Shown here one piece after another: positions 54,443 through 62,764 of a DNA stretch of 64,000 bases. Position numbers and translations under genes: made by a program. Under the pieces are notes generated by a model. It ran no database searches, was not told where the DNA came from, and was given only the letters and a program-made list of their open reading frames with translations. This stretch comes from Myroides sp. 1354 (lineage in GTDB: Bacteria > Bacteroidota > Bacteroidia > Flavobacteriales > Flavobacteriaceae): contig NZ_JACAGN010000005.1 of NCBI RefSeq assembly GCF_030324495.1, positions 62,001-126,000 on the forward strand, given 5' to 3'. Each line of letters opens with the position of its first letter. Position 1 is the first letter of the stretch.

Positions 54443-54479
54443 AAAAAAACCTTTCTATCTTCGGATGGAAAGGTTTTTA
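54443..54479. terminator. intrinsic terminator of the cysteine operon
   Basis: AAAACCTTTC-TATC / GATG-GAAAGGTTTT with a ttcg tetraloop and T-run, 20 bases past the cysK stop at 54500. Confidence 0.88.
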
Positions 54480-54499
54480 GTATCGTATATTGTTGTTGT

Positions 54500-55438
54500 T
54501 TACTCTTTGTATTCAGCCGCTTTTTCGTCAAATAGATCATCCACAGACCAGTAACGCTCACCCGTATCGTAATTGAAGGTTAGAATGGTTGCTCCTTCCT
54601 CAATTTCTGGTAATTTTTTTGCTATAGCTGCGAGAGAAGTTCCCGTTGAAATACCTGCTAAGATTCCTTCTTCTTTTGCAATGCGATTAGTATATTCAAA
54701 TGCTTCCTCTTTGTCAATGGTAATAATCCCATCAAAAATCGCAGTATTCACTACTTTAGGAATAAATCCTGCACCAATTCCTTGTAGAGGGTGAGGACCT
54801 GGTTGTCCGCCACTTAAAACAGGTGAATTTTTTGGCTCAACTGCAAATACTTTTAGCTTGGGAAATTTCTCTTTTAATACTTCGGCCACTCCAGTAATAT
54901 GACCTCCAGTTCCTACGCCTGTAATCAAGTAATCAATTCCTTCTGGAAAATCATTGATGATTTCCAAAGCAGTAGTTTTACGGTGAATTTCAGGATTTGA
55001 GAAGTTGTTGAATTGCTGAGGTACCCAAGCATTGTCCATTTGTTCTGCTAATTCAGTAGCTTTAGCTACAGAACCCGCTGTACCTAATTCTCTTGGCGTT
55101 AAAACAAATTTAGCTCCGAATGCGGCCATCAATTTTCTTCTTTCAATACTCATCGATTCTGGCATAACCAAAATTAATTGATAGCCCTTAACAGCGCATA
55201 CCATGGCTAAACCAACTCCTGTATTTCCAGAAGTCGGTTCAATAATTGTCGTGTCTTTATTGATAATTCCCTTTGCTTCTGCATCTTCAATCATGGCCAA
55301 AGCAATGCGGTCTTTTAAACTTCCTCCTGGATTCTGTTTTTCTAATTTCATCCACACATTTAGGCTAGAGGGGAAGAGTTTATTGATTTTGACATGGGGA
55401 GTACGCCCGATAGTGTCTAAAATTGTTTGTGCTTTCAT
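54500..55438 (-). CDS. cysK: cysteine synthase A (O-acetylserine sulfhydrylase)
   Basis: 312 residues. PLP lysine in [11 protein letters not shown] (Lys42), substrate loop [13 protein letters not shown]-phosphate loop [10 protein letters not shown] and the late STGTS. It makes cysteine from O-acetylserine and sulfide in the cytosol. It follows cysE by 20 bases, so the pair can form the cysteine synthase complex. Confidence 0.93.
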   Translation of the reverse strand: MKAQTILDTIGRTPHVKINKLFPSSLNVWMKLEKQNPGGSLKDRIALAMIEDAEAKGIINKDTTIIEPTSGNTGVGLAMVCAVKGYQLILVMPESMSIERRKLMAAFGAKFVLTPRELGTAGSVAKATELAEQMDNAWVPQQFNNFSNPEIHRKTTALEIINDFPEGIDYLITGVGTGGHITGVAEVLKEKFPKLKVFAVEPKNSPVLSGGQPGPHPLQGIGAGFIPKVVNTAIFDGIITIDKEEAFEYTNRIAKEEGILAGISTGTSLAAIAKKLPEIEEGATILTFNYDTGERYWSVDDLFDEKAAEYKE

Positions 55439-55458
55439 AAAACTATTTTTTTGTGTCG

Positions 55459-56283
55459 TTATATAATAAAATTGATAGGTTCTGGGTATTTATCAGTGTA
55501 TTTGGAATATACTTTACTCTTGCTGTAAATAATAGAATTAGGGTCTACACTTTTGGTTAACCACACGTTCCCTCCAATGACAGAATCATGACCAATAATC
55601 GTGTCGCCTCCCAAAATAGTTGCTCCAGAGTAAATGACTACATTGTCTTCAATATAGGGGTGTCGACGGGTATTGGCTTTGTCTTTGGAAACAGAAATTG
55701 CCCCTAACGTAACTCCTTGATATATTTTTACATTGGTTCCAATGATACATGTCTCTCCAATAACAATCCCTGTTCCGTGGTCAATGCAAAAGTGCGAACC
55801 AATACTAGCTGCAGGATGGATGTCAATTCCCGTTTTATTATGGGCATATTCCGTCCAAATACGAGGAAGTAAACGCACATTCTGCTGTTGTAATTGGTGA
55901 GCAAAGCGATAAATCGCAATAGCGTAAAACCCAGGATACGCAATGTGTACTTCTTGTAAACAAGTAGCAGCAGGGTCATTCTCTAAAATAGCTGTTGCAT
56001 CTGTGTTTAACAAACGATAAATGGAAGGCAACGCTTCAAAGAAATCATTGGCGATTTGATGAGAGCGATTCTCCTGATTGTTAATACTAAATAGAATGGA
56101 AATCATTTCATTCTTTAATGTATTTAGTCGAATATTAATTGCTTGCTCAGAATGATATCGCTTGTCTTCTAATTGAAATAAAAAATGAAAAAGAGTATCT
56201 GTAAACTGTTCCATTCTTTTTTTATCGAGAAAAGCATTGGTGCTTTCGTTTTTATGCAGTAATTCTTGAATAAAATAATCCAT
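55459..56283 (-). CDS. cysE: serine O-acetyltransferase (CysE/EpsC type)
   Basis: 274 residues. An N-terminal helical region, a SATase_N-like segment ([20 protein letters not shown]) and a left-handed beta-helix of hexapeptide repeats ([20 protein letters not shown] ... [20 protein letters not shown]). Catalytic His in FCIDHGTG and the DxDP-type bend [14 protein letters not shown]. It acetylates serine with acetyl-CoA. It has a long form (274 residues). It lies between hxlR (6 bases) and cysK. Confidence 0.92.
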   Translation of the reverse strand: MDYFIQELLHKNESTNAFLDKKRMEQFTDTLFHFLFQLEDKRYHSEQAINIRLNTLKNEMISILFSINNQENRSHQIANDFFEALPSIYRLLNTDATAILENDPAATCLQEVHIAYPGFYAIAIYRFAHQLQQQNVRLLPRIWTEYAHNKTGIDIHPAASIGSHFCIDHGTGIVIGETCIIGTNVKIYQGVTLGAISVSKDKANTRRHPYIEDNVVIYSGATILGGDTIIGHDSVIGGNVWLTKSVDPNSIIYSKSKVYSKYTDKYPEPINFII

Positions 56284-56289
56284 CAGATG

Positions 56290-56664
56290 TTAGATATTTA
56301 TGGTTAAGAAATGATTGATTTCATGTTTGTTTTCATCCGTAAGTGGAGTCGCTTTTATTGGAAGTTCATGTGCCCCCCAAATTGAAAGTGCTTCTAGTAC
56401 AGGATGAAGTGATTTGCCTTTTGCGCTTAATTGATATTCGATGATTACTGGAGTTTCCGTAATGATGCGCTCAATTAGATTCAATTGCTCCAATAGTTTT
56501 AGTTCAGAAGTCAACATTTTACTGCCAATTTTAGGTAAACATTGTTGGATAGTAGAATAACGTGCTTTGTCTACTTGAAACAGCGTTGTTAATATCGGAA
56601 TTCTCCATTTACCACTGAGGTAATGAAGGGTGTGTTGAATGGTATGGAAATCTAATACAGTCAT
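56290..56664 (-). CDS. HxlR family regulator of the cysteine operon
   Basis: 124 residues. LSGKWRIPILTTLF and TSELKLLEQLNLIERIITET define the HxlR winged helix. One cysteine (QQCLPKIGSK) lies in the position region where HxlR proteins often carry a redox-sensing thiol. It is the first gene of hxlR-cysE-cysK, so it probably controls cysteine synthesis, directly or in response to thiols or electrophiles. A perfect palindrome lies upstream. Confidence 0.9.
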   Translation of the reverse strand: MTVLDFHTIQHTLHYLSGKWRIPILTTLFQVDKARYSTIQQCLPKIGSKMLTSELKLLEQLNLIERIITETPVIIEYQLSAKGKSLHPVLEALSIWGAHELPIKATPLTDENKHEINHFLTINI

Positions 56665-56678
56665 TTTAGGTTTCTTTT

Positions 56679-56695
56679 AAGAAAGTTACTTTCTT
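56679..56695. promoter_or_regulatory. inverted repeat operator of the hxlR-cysE-cysK operon
   Basis: AAGAAAGT-t-ACTTTCTT, perfect 8-1-8 arms, 15 bases upstream of the HxlR start; another copy of the half-pattern (CTTTCTttgtAGAAAG) continues to the right. Probable autoregulatory HxlR site. Confidence 0.7.
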
Positions 56696-57358
56696 TGTAG
56701 AAAGCTAATGTAAGCAAAAGACAAGGAAATACAAGGAAATACAAGGAGGTTAACGTTTTTTTAGTATATATATCTACTAAATGTGACGAAATTTAGTTTT
56801 TATAGTGTATTAAATATACTCATTGCGAATAATGAGTATCTTTTTGGGATAATAATTGTTAAAAGCGAATAGGGACATGATAGGTTTCAGTAAATTAATC
56901 AGTATCTTTGATTTAAGAAAAATGGGGAGCGTTAGTTTCGACGCACTCTGAAAGAATGAATAGTTCTTTGTGTGTTTGTTTTGAAATAGATTTATTTTTA
57001 AGATTTCTTTTGAGCGGCTACTTGTAAGGAATTTGGTTTTGTTGTTTTGTTGTTCTATTTCAAATGGTAATTGACATGTACAAAGATACTATAATCCAAG
57101 AGAGTGCCTCAAAAAGGCACTCTCTATTATTTTCAAATCACAGACTCGCTGTAGTTTTAGTATAGCTTAAGTGGAGTTTCTATTCTTTAAAGGTTTACAA
57201 TACTATATTACGTTTCGCGCAAAAGCCTACTAGTCCCCAACTTTTGCGCTTAATACGTAAAATAGCTTACCATAGATGGCTATTGTAGTAGTAGATGTGA
57301 GAAATAGAACATTAATTCGACGCATTTTTTCTTTTGCGATCTCTTATAAGATTTATCC
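56696..57358. other. intergenic region with an orphan terminator
   Basis: About 660 bases between the HxlR gene and the convergent end of the ClC gene, with no coding frame. A stem at 57100-57124 (GAGAGTGCCT / AGGCACTCTC, loop caaaa) with a T-rich tail stops plus-strand transcripts, although no plus-strand gene lies upstream. The stretch 56930-57090 may thus be an unrecognised small RNA. Confidence 0.4.
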
Positions 57359-59173
57359 CTAATTAATCGAAAGCGATTTTAAATTATTTCTATAAGCTTC
57401 GAGCATATCCGATTTTAAGATATAACCAAAATAAGCATTGTCTTTTTGTACCAGTAAAAAATCAGATTTTTTCAAATCAAAGCGATTGATGATGTGTTTG
57501 GTCGTATCATCATAGGAAACGGTAATGGGTTGTTCAATTAAATCAGCGATAGGAGTGAACTTGGTTTGAAAAGTGCTAAATACAATGGGACGCACGTGAT
57601 TGAGGTTAATTACTCCAACAATGGTTTGATTTTCATCTACAACAGGAATAAATTCTTGTTGAGTTTGGGTGAAAATGGTTACTGCATCTTGTGTTGTTTG
57701 GGTCGATTTTAAAAGGTGGATGTCATTGCGAATGAAATCGTGTGCATTAATAGTCGACAAAATATTAGCATCTTTATCGGAGGTAAAGACCATTCCTGTT
57801 TCGGCAATAGATTTAATGTCCATGGAATACTTCTCCATGTGTTTGGCTATAGCAAAGCTGATGGATGAAACGATTAATAAAGGGACCATTAATCCGTAAC
57901 CTCCTGTAATTTCGGCAATCAAAAAGATTCCTGTTAATGGAGCGTGAAACAAACCGCTAATGACTCCCGCCATTCCCACTACGGTAAAATTGTGAATCGG
58001 CATATCTTTTACTCCCAAAAGAGAAAAGAATTTAGCTACGGTAAATCCAAGATAAGATCCAACAAATAGAGAGGGCGCAAAGTTTCCTCCATTTCCACCA
58101 CTTCCCATAGTTAATCCTGCAGCAAATGTCTTAACTAAGGCTGCTCCGGCAACAAAGAGTAGAAGAACCCATTCATTGGTGGAGAAATTTTTTAACAAGG
58201 TATTGTTGAGGATTGTTTCTGGATGATCGCCCGCAAGTATTTTAATACTTTCATATCCCTCTCCAAAGAGTGTAGGGAAAAGGAAAATTAAAACAGCTAA
58301 CATCGTAGCCCCTATGAGGGCTTTTTTATATGCGTGATTGGTAAATTTGGAAATATACGCTTCCGTTTTTCGAAACATACGAGCATGGTATACGCAGAAT
58401 AACCCCGCGAGAATACCCAAAATAACGTAATATCCTGTATTGAACGTATCAAATACCAATTGCTTTTTGAAAGAAAGTAGGATATCCTCTTTGATGATTA
58501 AATCTGTGACAATCGTTCCTGTAGCAGAAGCAATCATAATGGGGATAAAAGCAGAAACTGTAATATCAGCTAATACAATTTCAATGGCGAAAAGTACGCC
58601 GGCAATTGGTGCATTAAAAGCGGCAGATATCCCTGCAGCCACTCCACATCCCAATAATAAAATTCGATCTTTATAACTCAGCTTGTAGTTTTGAGCAAAA
58701 TTAGATCCAAAAGCCGCTCCTGTAATGGCAATTGGTGACTCTAAACCCAAAGATCCCCCCATACCAACAGTTAAGGAACTGGTGACAATCTGAGAGTACA
58801 TTTGTTTTTTAGGCATCACTCCCGAACGCTTGGCTACGGCAATCATAATCTGATAAGTCCCTTTTTCAATGCTGCCATTTAAGAACTTACGCACAACAAA
58901 TACAGTCAATAGAATCCCTATAATAGGCAAGATACTATTGGTGTATGGCAAGTGAGAAATATTGTCGATATAGGTGGCAAATTTGAAAACGGCATGGGCA
59001 AATGACTTTAATATGGTCACGGCTATAGCACTAGAAGCTCCTACTAAAACGCAGGACAAATACAAAAATTGGCGATCCGAAAGAATCGATTTTAAAAAAA
59101 ATAAAATACCTTCTGCATACCGAAAGGTTTGCTTACAATAGTGGGCAATACGTTTTTTATTCCAAATTTTCAT
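57359..59173 (-). CDS. ClC-family chloride channel/transporter with CBS domains
   Basis: 604 residues. ClC signature loops: GMGGSLGLESPIAITG (GxxxGxEgP) with the gating Glu, GGNGGNFAPSLFVG (GxFaP) and FNAPIAGVLFAIE. Two CBS domains make up the C-terminal 130 residues (about 465-600: VFTSDKDANILSTINAHDFI ... VSYDDTTKHIINRFDLKKSD), as nucleotide sensors. It moves chloride, with protons if the gating and proton Glu residues act together, across the inner membrane. It stands alone. Confidence 0.92.
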   Translation of the reverse strand: MKIWNKKRIAHYCKQTFRYAEGILFFLKSILSDRQFLYLSCVLVGASSAIAVTILKSFAHAVFKFATYIDNISHLPYTNSILPIIGILLTVFVVRKFLNGSIEKGTYQIMIAVAKRSGVMPKKQMYSQIVTSSLTVGMGGSLGLESPIAITGAAFGSNFAQNYKLSYKDRILLLGCGVAAGISAAFNAPIAGVLFAIEIVLADITVSAFIPIMIASATGTIVTDLIIKEDILLSFKKQLVFDTFNTGYYVILGILAGLFCVYHARMFRKTEAYISKFTNHAYKKALIGATMLAVLIFLFPTLFGEGYESIKILAGDHPETILNNTLLKNFSTNEWVLLLFVAGAALVKTFAAGLTMGSGGNGGNFAPSLFVGSYLGFTVAKFFSLLGVKDMPIHNFTVVGMAGVISGLFHAPLTGIFLIAEITGGYGLMVPLLIVSSISFAIAKHMEKYSMDIKSIAETGMVFTSDKDANILSTINAHDFIRNDIHLLKSTQTTQDAVTIFTQTQQEFIPVVDENQTIVGVINLNHVRPIVFSTFQTKFTPIADLIEQPITVSYDDTTKHIINRFDLKKSDFLLVQKDNAYFGYILKSDMLEAYRNNLKSLSIN

Positions 59174-59242
59174 CTTGCAAAAATAGCCTAAATAGTCAAT
59201 AAAAGTGATTCAGTCTACAATATTTTTTATGCTAAAAATAGT

Positions 59243-59842
59243 TTAAATACTCGTAAAACGCGGGCTTTTTTGAACGAATGCGACATGAAGTTCTAATTCT
59301 TTGAAAAATTCAGTAAAATCGCGTTCTAATTCCTCATAGTGTTCAACTAATTCTCTGGTGGACTGAGACATCTTCGAAATTCCCTTTGTTCTTCGATCCA
59401 TTTGTTGGAGAATATACCCTAATCCTTCTATCGTTTCATAGCAGGTAAACCAATTTTCTCGAATCATAATGGACAAAAAATTTTGAATTTTTACAGGAAG
59501 TAGATCAAAATTGCGCTCTAGGGTATTATAAAATTCAGTGGCATATGTTGCTAAAGGAACATTGTGATAAATAGCCCAATTCTTGGCGAGAAAATGGTCG
59601 TAATACATATCAATAATTACAGCGGCATAATGATTGTAAACAGGAACCAATAACTTTTTGTCTTTGCGCCAAATAGGGTGAGTATCTGTATAAGTATCAA
59701 TCTCTCGATGCAAGAGGATTCCATGTTGAATACCTTTTGGAAATTCGAGATATTGTTTACCGCGAACACTATCTGCTATAAAATTGCCAATAGCTTTCTC
59801 TTCATCTTGACCCGATAAATAAACATGTGCTAAAAAATTCAT
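59243..59842 (-). CDS. acpH: acyl carrier protein phosphodiesterase (AcpH-type)
   Basis: 199 residues, the usual AcpH length. Family blocks MNFLAHVYLSG, AIGNFIADSVRG, GILLHREIDTYTDTHP and DMYYDHFLAKNW carry the metal-binding His and Asp residues of this HD-like enzyme. It removes the 4'-phosphopantetheine from ACP. It is divergent from glmM; a TAAATTTG -7 box lies on the minus strand at 59859-59866. Confidence 0.88.
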   Translation of the reverse strand: MNFLAHVYLSGQDEEKAIGNFIADSVRGKQYLEFPKGIQHGILLHREIDTYTDTHPIWRKDKKLLVPVYNHYAAVIIDMYYDHFLAKNWAIYHNVPLATYATEFYNTLERNFDLLPVKIQNFLSIMIRENWFTCYETIEGLGYILQQMDRRTKGISKMSQSTRELVEHYEELERDFTEFFKELELHVAFVQKSPRFTSI

Positions 59843-59942
59843 TCGATTGCTTTAAAATCAAATTTACAATTTTAGCTTAGTATTTGAAAGTATAAGCGAT
59901 TGAATTGTTCTATATTTGTTGGTAAGAAAAAAAAATAAAGAT

Positions 59943-61331
59943 ATGACACTGATAAAATCAATTTCAGGAATACGAGGTACAATAGGAGGAAAGGTGGGCT
60001 TTAATCTAACGCCTATTGACGCTGTTAAATTTGCTTCTGCTTATGGAACATTTTTAAAAAACAATAGTGGTAAAGAACAATTAAAAGTTGTTATTGGTCG
60101 TGATGCTCGTTTATCTGGACCGATGATTCACAATTTAGTGATGCAAACCTTAGTAGGATTGGGAATTGACGTAATTGATTTAGGCTTGTCTACAACGCCA
60201 ACAGTAGAAGTCGCTGTACCTATGGAAGGTGCGGATGGTGGAATTATTTTAACCGCTTCTCACAATCCAAAACAATGGAATGCTTTAAAGTTATTAAATC
60301 ACAAAGGAGAGTTTTTAAGTGGAGCTGAAGGAGAAATTATTCTGGAAATTGCGGATCAAGATGCTTATGTATTTGCAGAAGTAGATCGCTTAGGAAGCAT
60401 TACAGAAAGAAATGACTATATGGATATTCACATTGAGGAAATTTTGAAATTGAAATTAGTCGATGTAGAAGCAATTAAAAAGCGCCAATTTAAAGTTGTT
60501 GTAGATGGGGTTAACTCATCTGGAGGGATTATTATTCCTGCTTTATTGCGAAAATTAGGTGTTGAAGTGGTCGAATTATACTGTGATCCTACAGGACATT
60601 TTCCACATAACCCAGAACCGTTAAAAGAACATTTACAAGATATTTGTGCTTTAGTAAAAGCAGAAGGTGCTGATTTTGGTATTGTGGTAGATCCAGATGT
60701 TGATCGTTTGGCATTTATTTCTAATGATGGTGAAATGTTTGGGGAAGAATATACTTTGGTTGCTGTAGCTGATTATGTGTTGAGTAAAACACCAGGTAAT
60801 ACGGTTTCAAATTTATCATCTTCTCGTGCTTTGCGTGATGTGACGGTAAATCGAGGCGGAAATTACCAAGCAGCAGCAGTAGGAGAGGTGAATGTAGTGG
60901 AGTTGATGAAAGCGACAAACGCAGTAATTGGCGGAGAAGGAAATGGTGGAATCATCTATCCTGAAATTCACTACGGACGCGATGCATTAGTAGGGGTAGC
61001 CTTGTTTCTAACGCATTTGGCCAATCAATCACTAACGGTAGCTGAATTAAGAGCCACGTATCCTCAATATTATATGAGTAAAAACAAAATCGAATTAACA
61101 CCAAAGTTGAATGTCGATATGATTTTAGAGCTCATTGCTGAAAATTATAAAAATCAAGAAATAAGTACGATTGACGGGGTGAAGATTGACTTTCCAACGA
61201 GTTGGGTACACTTGAGAAAATCAAATACAGAACCAATTATTCGTATTTATACAGAAGCACCAACCCAAGAAGACGCGGATGGTTTAGCAGCTCGTATGAT
61301 GGAAGAATTACGCGTAATTGCGGGAATCTAA
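59943..61331 (+). CDS. glmM: phosphoglucosamine mutase (GlmM type)
   Basis: 462 residues from the ATG at 59943; an upstream TTG at 59916 lies inside a probable -7 box (TATATTTG, 59911-59918), so it cannot be the start. Catalytic Ser in LTASHNPKQWNAL, metal loop VVDPDVDRLAF and sugar loop GEGNGGIIYPEIHYGRDAL; phosphate loop SNTEPIIRIYTEA. It makes glucosamine-1-phosphate for peptidoglycan and lipopolysaccharide. Well-kept, no oddities. A terminator follows. Confidence 0.92.
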   Translation: MTLIKSISGIRGTIGGKVGFNLTPIDAVKFASAYGTFLKNNSGKEQLKVVIGRDARLSGPMIHNLVMQTLVGLGIDVIDLGLSTTPTVEVAVPMEGADGGIILTASHNPKQWNALKLLNHKGEFLSGAEGEIILEIADQDAYVFAEVDRLGSITERNDYMDIHIEEILKLKLVDVEAIKKRQFKVVVDGVNSSGGIIIPALLRKLGVEVVELYCDPTGHFPHNPEPLKEHLQDICALVKAEGADFGIVVDPDVDRLAFISNDGEMFGEEYTLVAVADYVLSKTPGNTVSNLSSSRALRDVTVNRGGNYQAAAVGEVNVVELMKATNAVIGGEGNGGIIYPEIHYGRDALVGVALFLTHLANQSLTVAELRATYPQYYMSKNKIELTPKLNVDMILELIAENYKNQEISTIDGVKIDFPTSWVHLRKSNTEPIIRIYTEAPTQEDADGLAARMMEELRVIAGI

Positions 61332-61351
61332 TCGGAAAATAATTAAGCACA

Positions 61352-61384
61352 AAAAAAGCGAAAGATCATCTTTCGCTTTTTTTT
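61352..61384 (+). terminator. intrinsic terminator after glmM
   Basis: AAAAGCGAAAGA / TCTTTCGCTTTT stem with loop tca and long T-run, 20 bases past the stop. Confidence 0.88.
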
Positions 61385-61418
61385 ATAGATTAAATTTTTA
61401 ATTTCTCTCCTCATCATC

Positions 61419-61554
61419 TATCTCATCGAGTTGCTATTTTGTTTTGGTGTTCGATGAATATATCTCACCGAGTTGCTATTTTGTTTTGGTATTCGATGAA
61501 TCTACACTTCGTTTCGATTTTCACTTCGTTTCGATTTTCGCTACGCTACGATTT
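61419..61554. repeat. short tandem repeats between glmM and the PNGase F gene
   Basis: Two 40-bp units at 61419-61458 and 61461-61500 differ at two positions. After them two identical 17-bp units (cacttcgtttcgatttt) lie at 61505-61521 and 61522-61538, then a weaker third ctacgctacgattt. Spacers are too short and units too few for CRISPR. They look like slippage-prone intergenic sequence. Confidence 0.75.
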
Positions 61555-61576
61555 CATCATCTCATATCTTACCTAT

Positions 61577-62665
61577 TTATTGAACAACAGCGGAAGGAAT
61601 AGGTGTATTACTGTGTACGATAATAAACGTTGAAATCGCATAAAAAGCTTTATCATCTGGGTTGTTTGCTGTCCAAGGTTCAAACTTATAGTCGAAATTT
61701 AATGTTTTATTTTTTAAATCACCTGTTAGGTTATTGATATAAGGAGAAACCACCATCCCTGGGCACCAACCTGCGCGATCATCTCTCCATGTTCCTGGAC
61801 TCTGGTTGTTGATTGGATTGTTGGCACAACCAATAGGGCCCATATAATGTTCAAAAGCATTTGCTCCTTCTAATTGGATGTGGTGAGTTCTAAAACACCA
61901 TTCTGCACATCCTCTTCTAACTCTATTTTCATCTATATCAAAGGGTGTAGCATGTCCCCAACCAGAAATTGTCGTTCTAAAATACGCTAGTTCGGTATTG
62001 GCCGGTAATTTTACACTTCTCGTTAAATCTGTCACTTGTCCAGTTCCATAAGGTACACCATCAATAGAGGATTGGTTGTATTGAAATAATGGGGTTACTG
62101 CCGAATACTTATAGGCGGTCTCTCCATAGATAAAGTCAAAATCAACACTGTATACGCGTCCTTTAGCTAACCAAGTTTCGGTGTATATCTTTAATTCTAC
62201 ATCACCTGTTAATAGTGATTTGAAATCCGTTACGTCAAATTCCCATCCTCTTGGCAGTTTTTCAGAACCTACCCAATATGGAGTGATAAAACGTCCGATT
62301 TCATACCATTCATTCGTCTTTTTGTTTTTTACATAGACATTGGCAAAGCGATCCCATTCGTCACATTCTTTATTTTGACAAGGGTTTTGCACGTACATTT
62401 TAATTGCTTTTACTTTCTCAATATCAGTAGGAAAAGTAAAAGCTCCTTCTGCACTTTGGGATAAACCATCTCCAAAGCCCACTTTTACATCTTTAAAGGT
62501 CGTATAGTTAAATGTTCCTGTTTTGGTAGGTTCTTCAATTACAGGATTGTCGTCGTCACCCGAATCTGGATTTTCTTTTTTCGGAGAAGAGTCATCCGAA
62601 GAACAAGCGGTACCTAATAGTAAACCGCAAACTAGAAAACTAAGTAATAAAATTTTTTTGCTCAT
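61577..62665 (-). CDS. PNGase F-like peptide-N-glycosidase, predicted lipoprotein
   Basis: 362 residues. A lipoprotein signal with lipobox GTAC followed by SSDDSS suggests surface exposure. From residue 55 the sequence follows PNGase F of Elizabethkingia closely: FGDGLSQSAEGAFTFP, CDEWDRFANVYVKN, RFITPYWVGSEKLPRG, KIYTETWLAKG, GWGHATP, GCAEWCFRTH and NNQSPGTWRDDRAGWCPGM. The three catalytic acids correspond to Asp105, Glu163 and Glu255 here. It releases N-glycans from Asn in glycoproteins. A -7 box (TATTTTTG, minus strand) is at 62733-62740. Confidence 0.93.
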   Translation of the reverse strand: MSKKILLLSFLVCGLLLGTACSSDDSSPKKENPDSGDDDNPVIEEPTKTGTFNYTTFKDVKVGFGDGLSQSAEGAFTFPTDIEKVKAIKMYVQNPCQNKECDEWDRFANVYVKNKKTNEWYEIGRFITPYWVGSEKLPRGWEFDVTDFKSLLTGDVELKIYTETWLAKGRVYSVDFDFIYGETAYKYSAVTPLFQYNQSSIDGVPYGTGQVTDLTRSVKLPANTELAYFRTTISGWGHATPFDIDENRVRRGCAEWCFRTHHIQLEGANAFEHYMGPIGCANNPINNQSPGTWRDDRAGWCPGMVVSPYINNLTGDLKNKTLNFDYKFEPWTANNPDDKAFYAISTFIIVHSNTPIPSAVVQ

Positions 62666-62764
62666 TGTTTTTTGTCAGATGTTATAAAAATGTGAATATA
62701 GTTAAAAAAAAATTAAAATATATAAGGGAGAACAAAAATAAAATACTTTTTTCATCTGCTCTTT

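Noticed and set aside
56930..57130. A possible tmRNA or 6S-type RNA, because of ggggagcgttagtttcgacgc and the terminator.
   Set aside because: The tmRNA core and the 3' tRNA-like end with CCA are absent, and the 6S double-strand form is not evident. Left as an orphan terminator only.
61419..61554. CRISPR array.
   Set aside because: Only two 40-bp units with a 2-base gap and no spacers of even length; plain tandem repeats.
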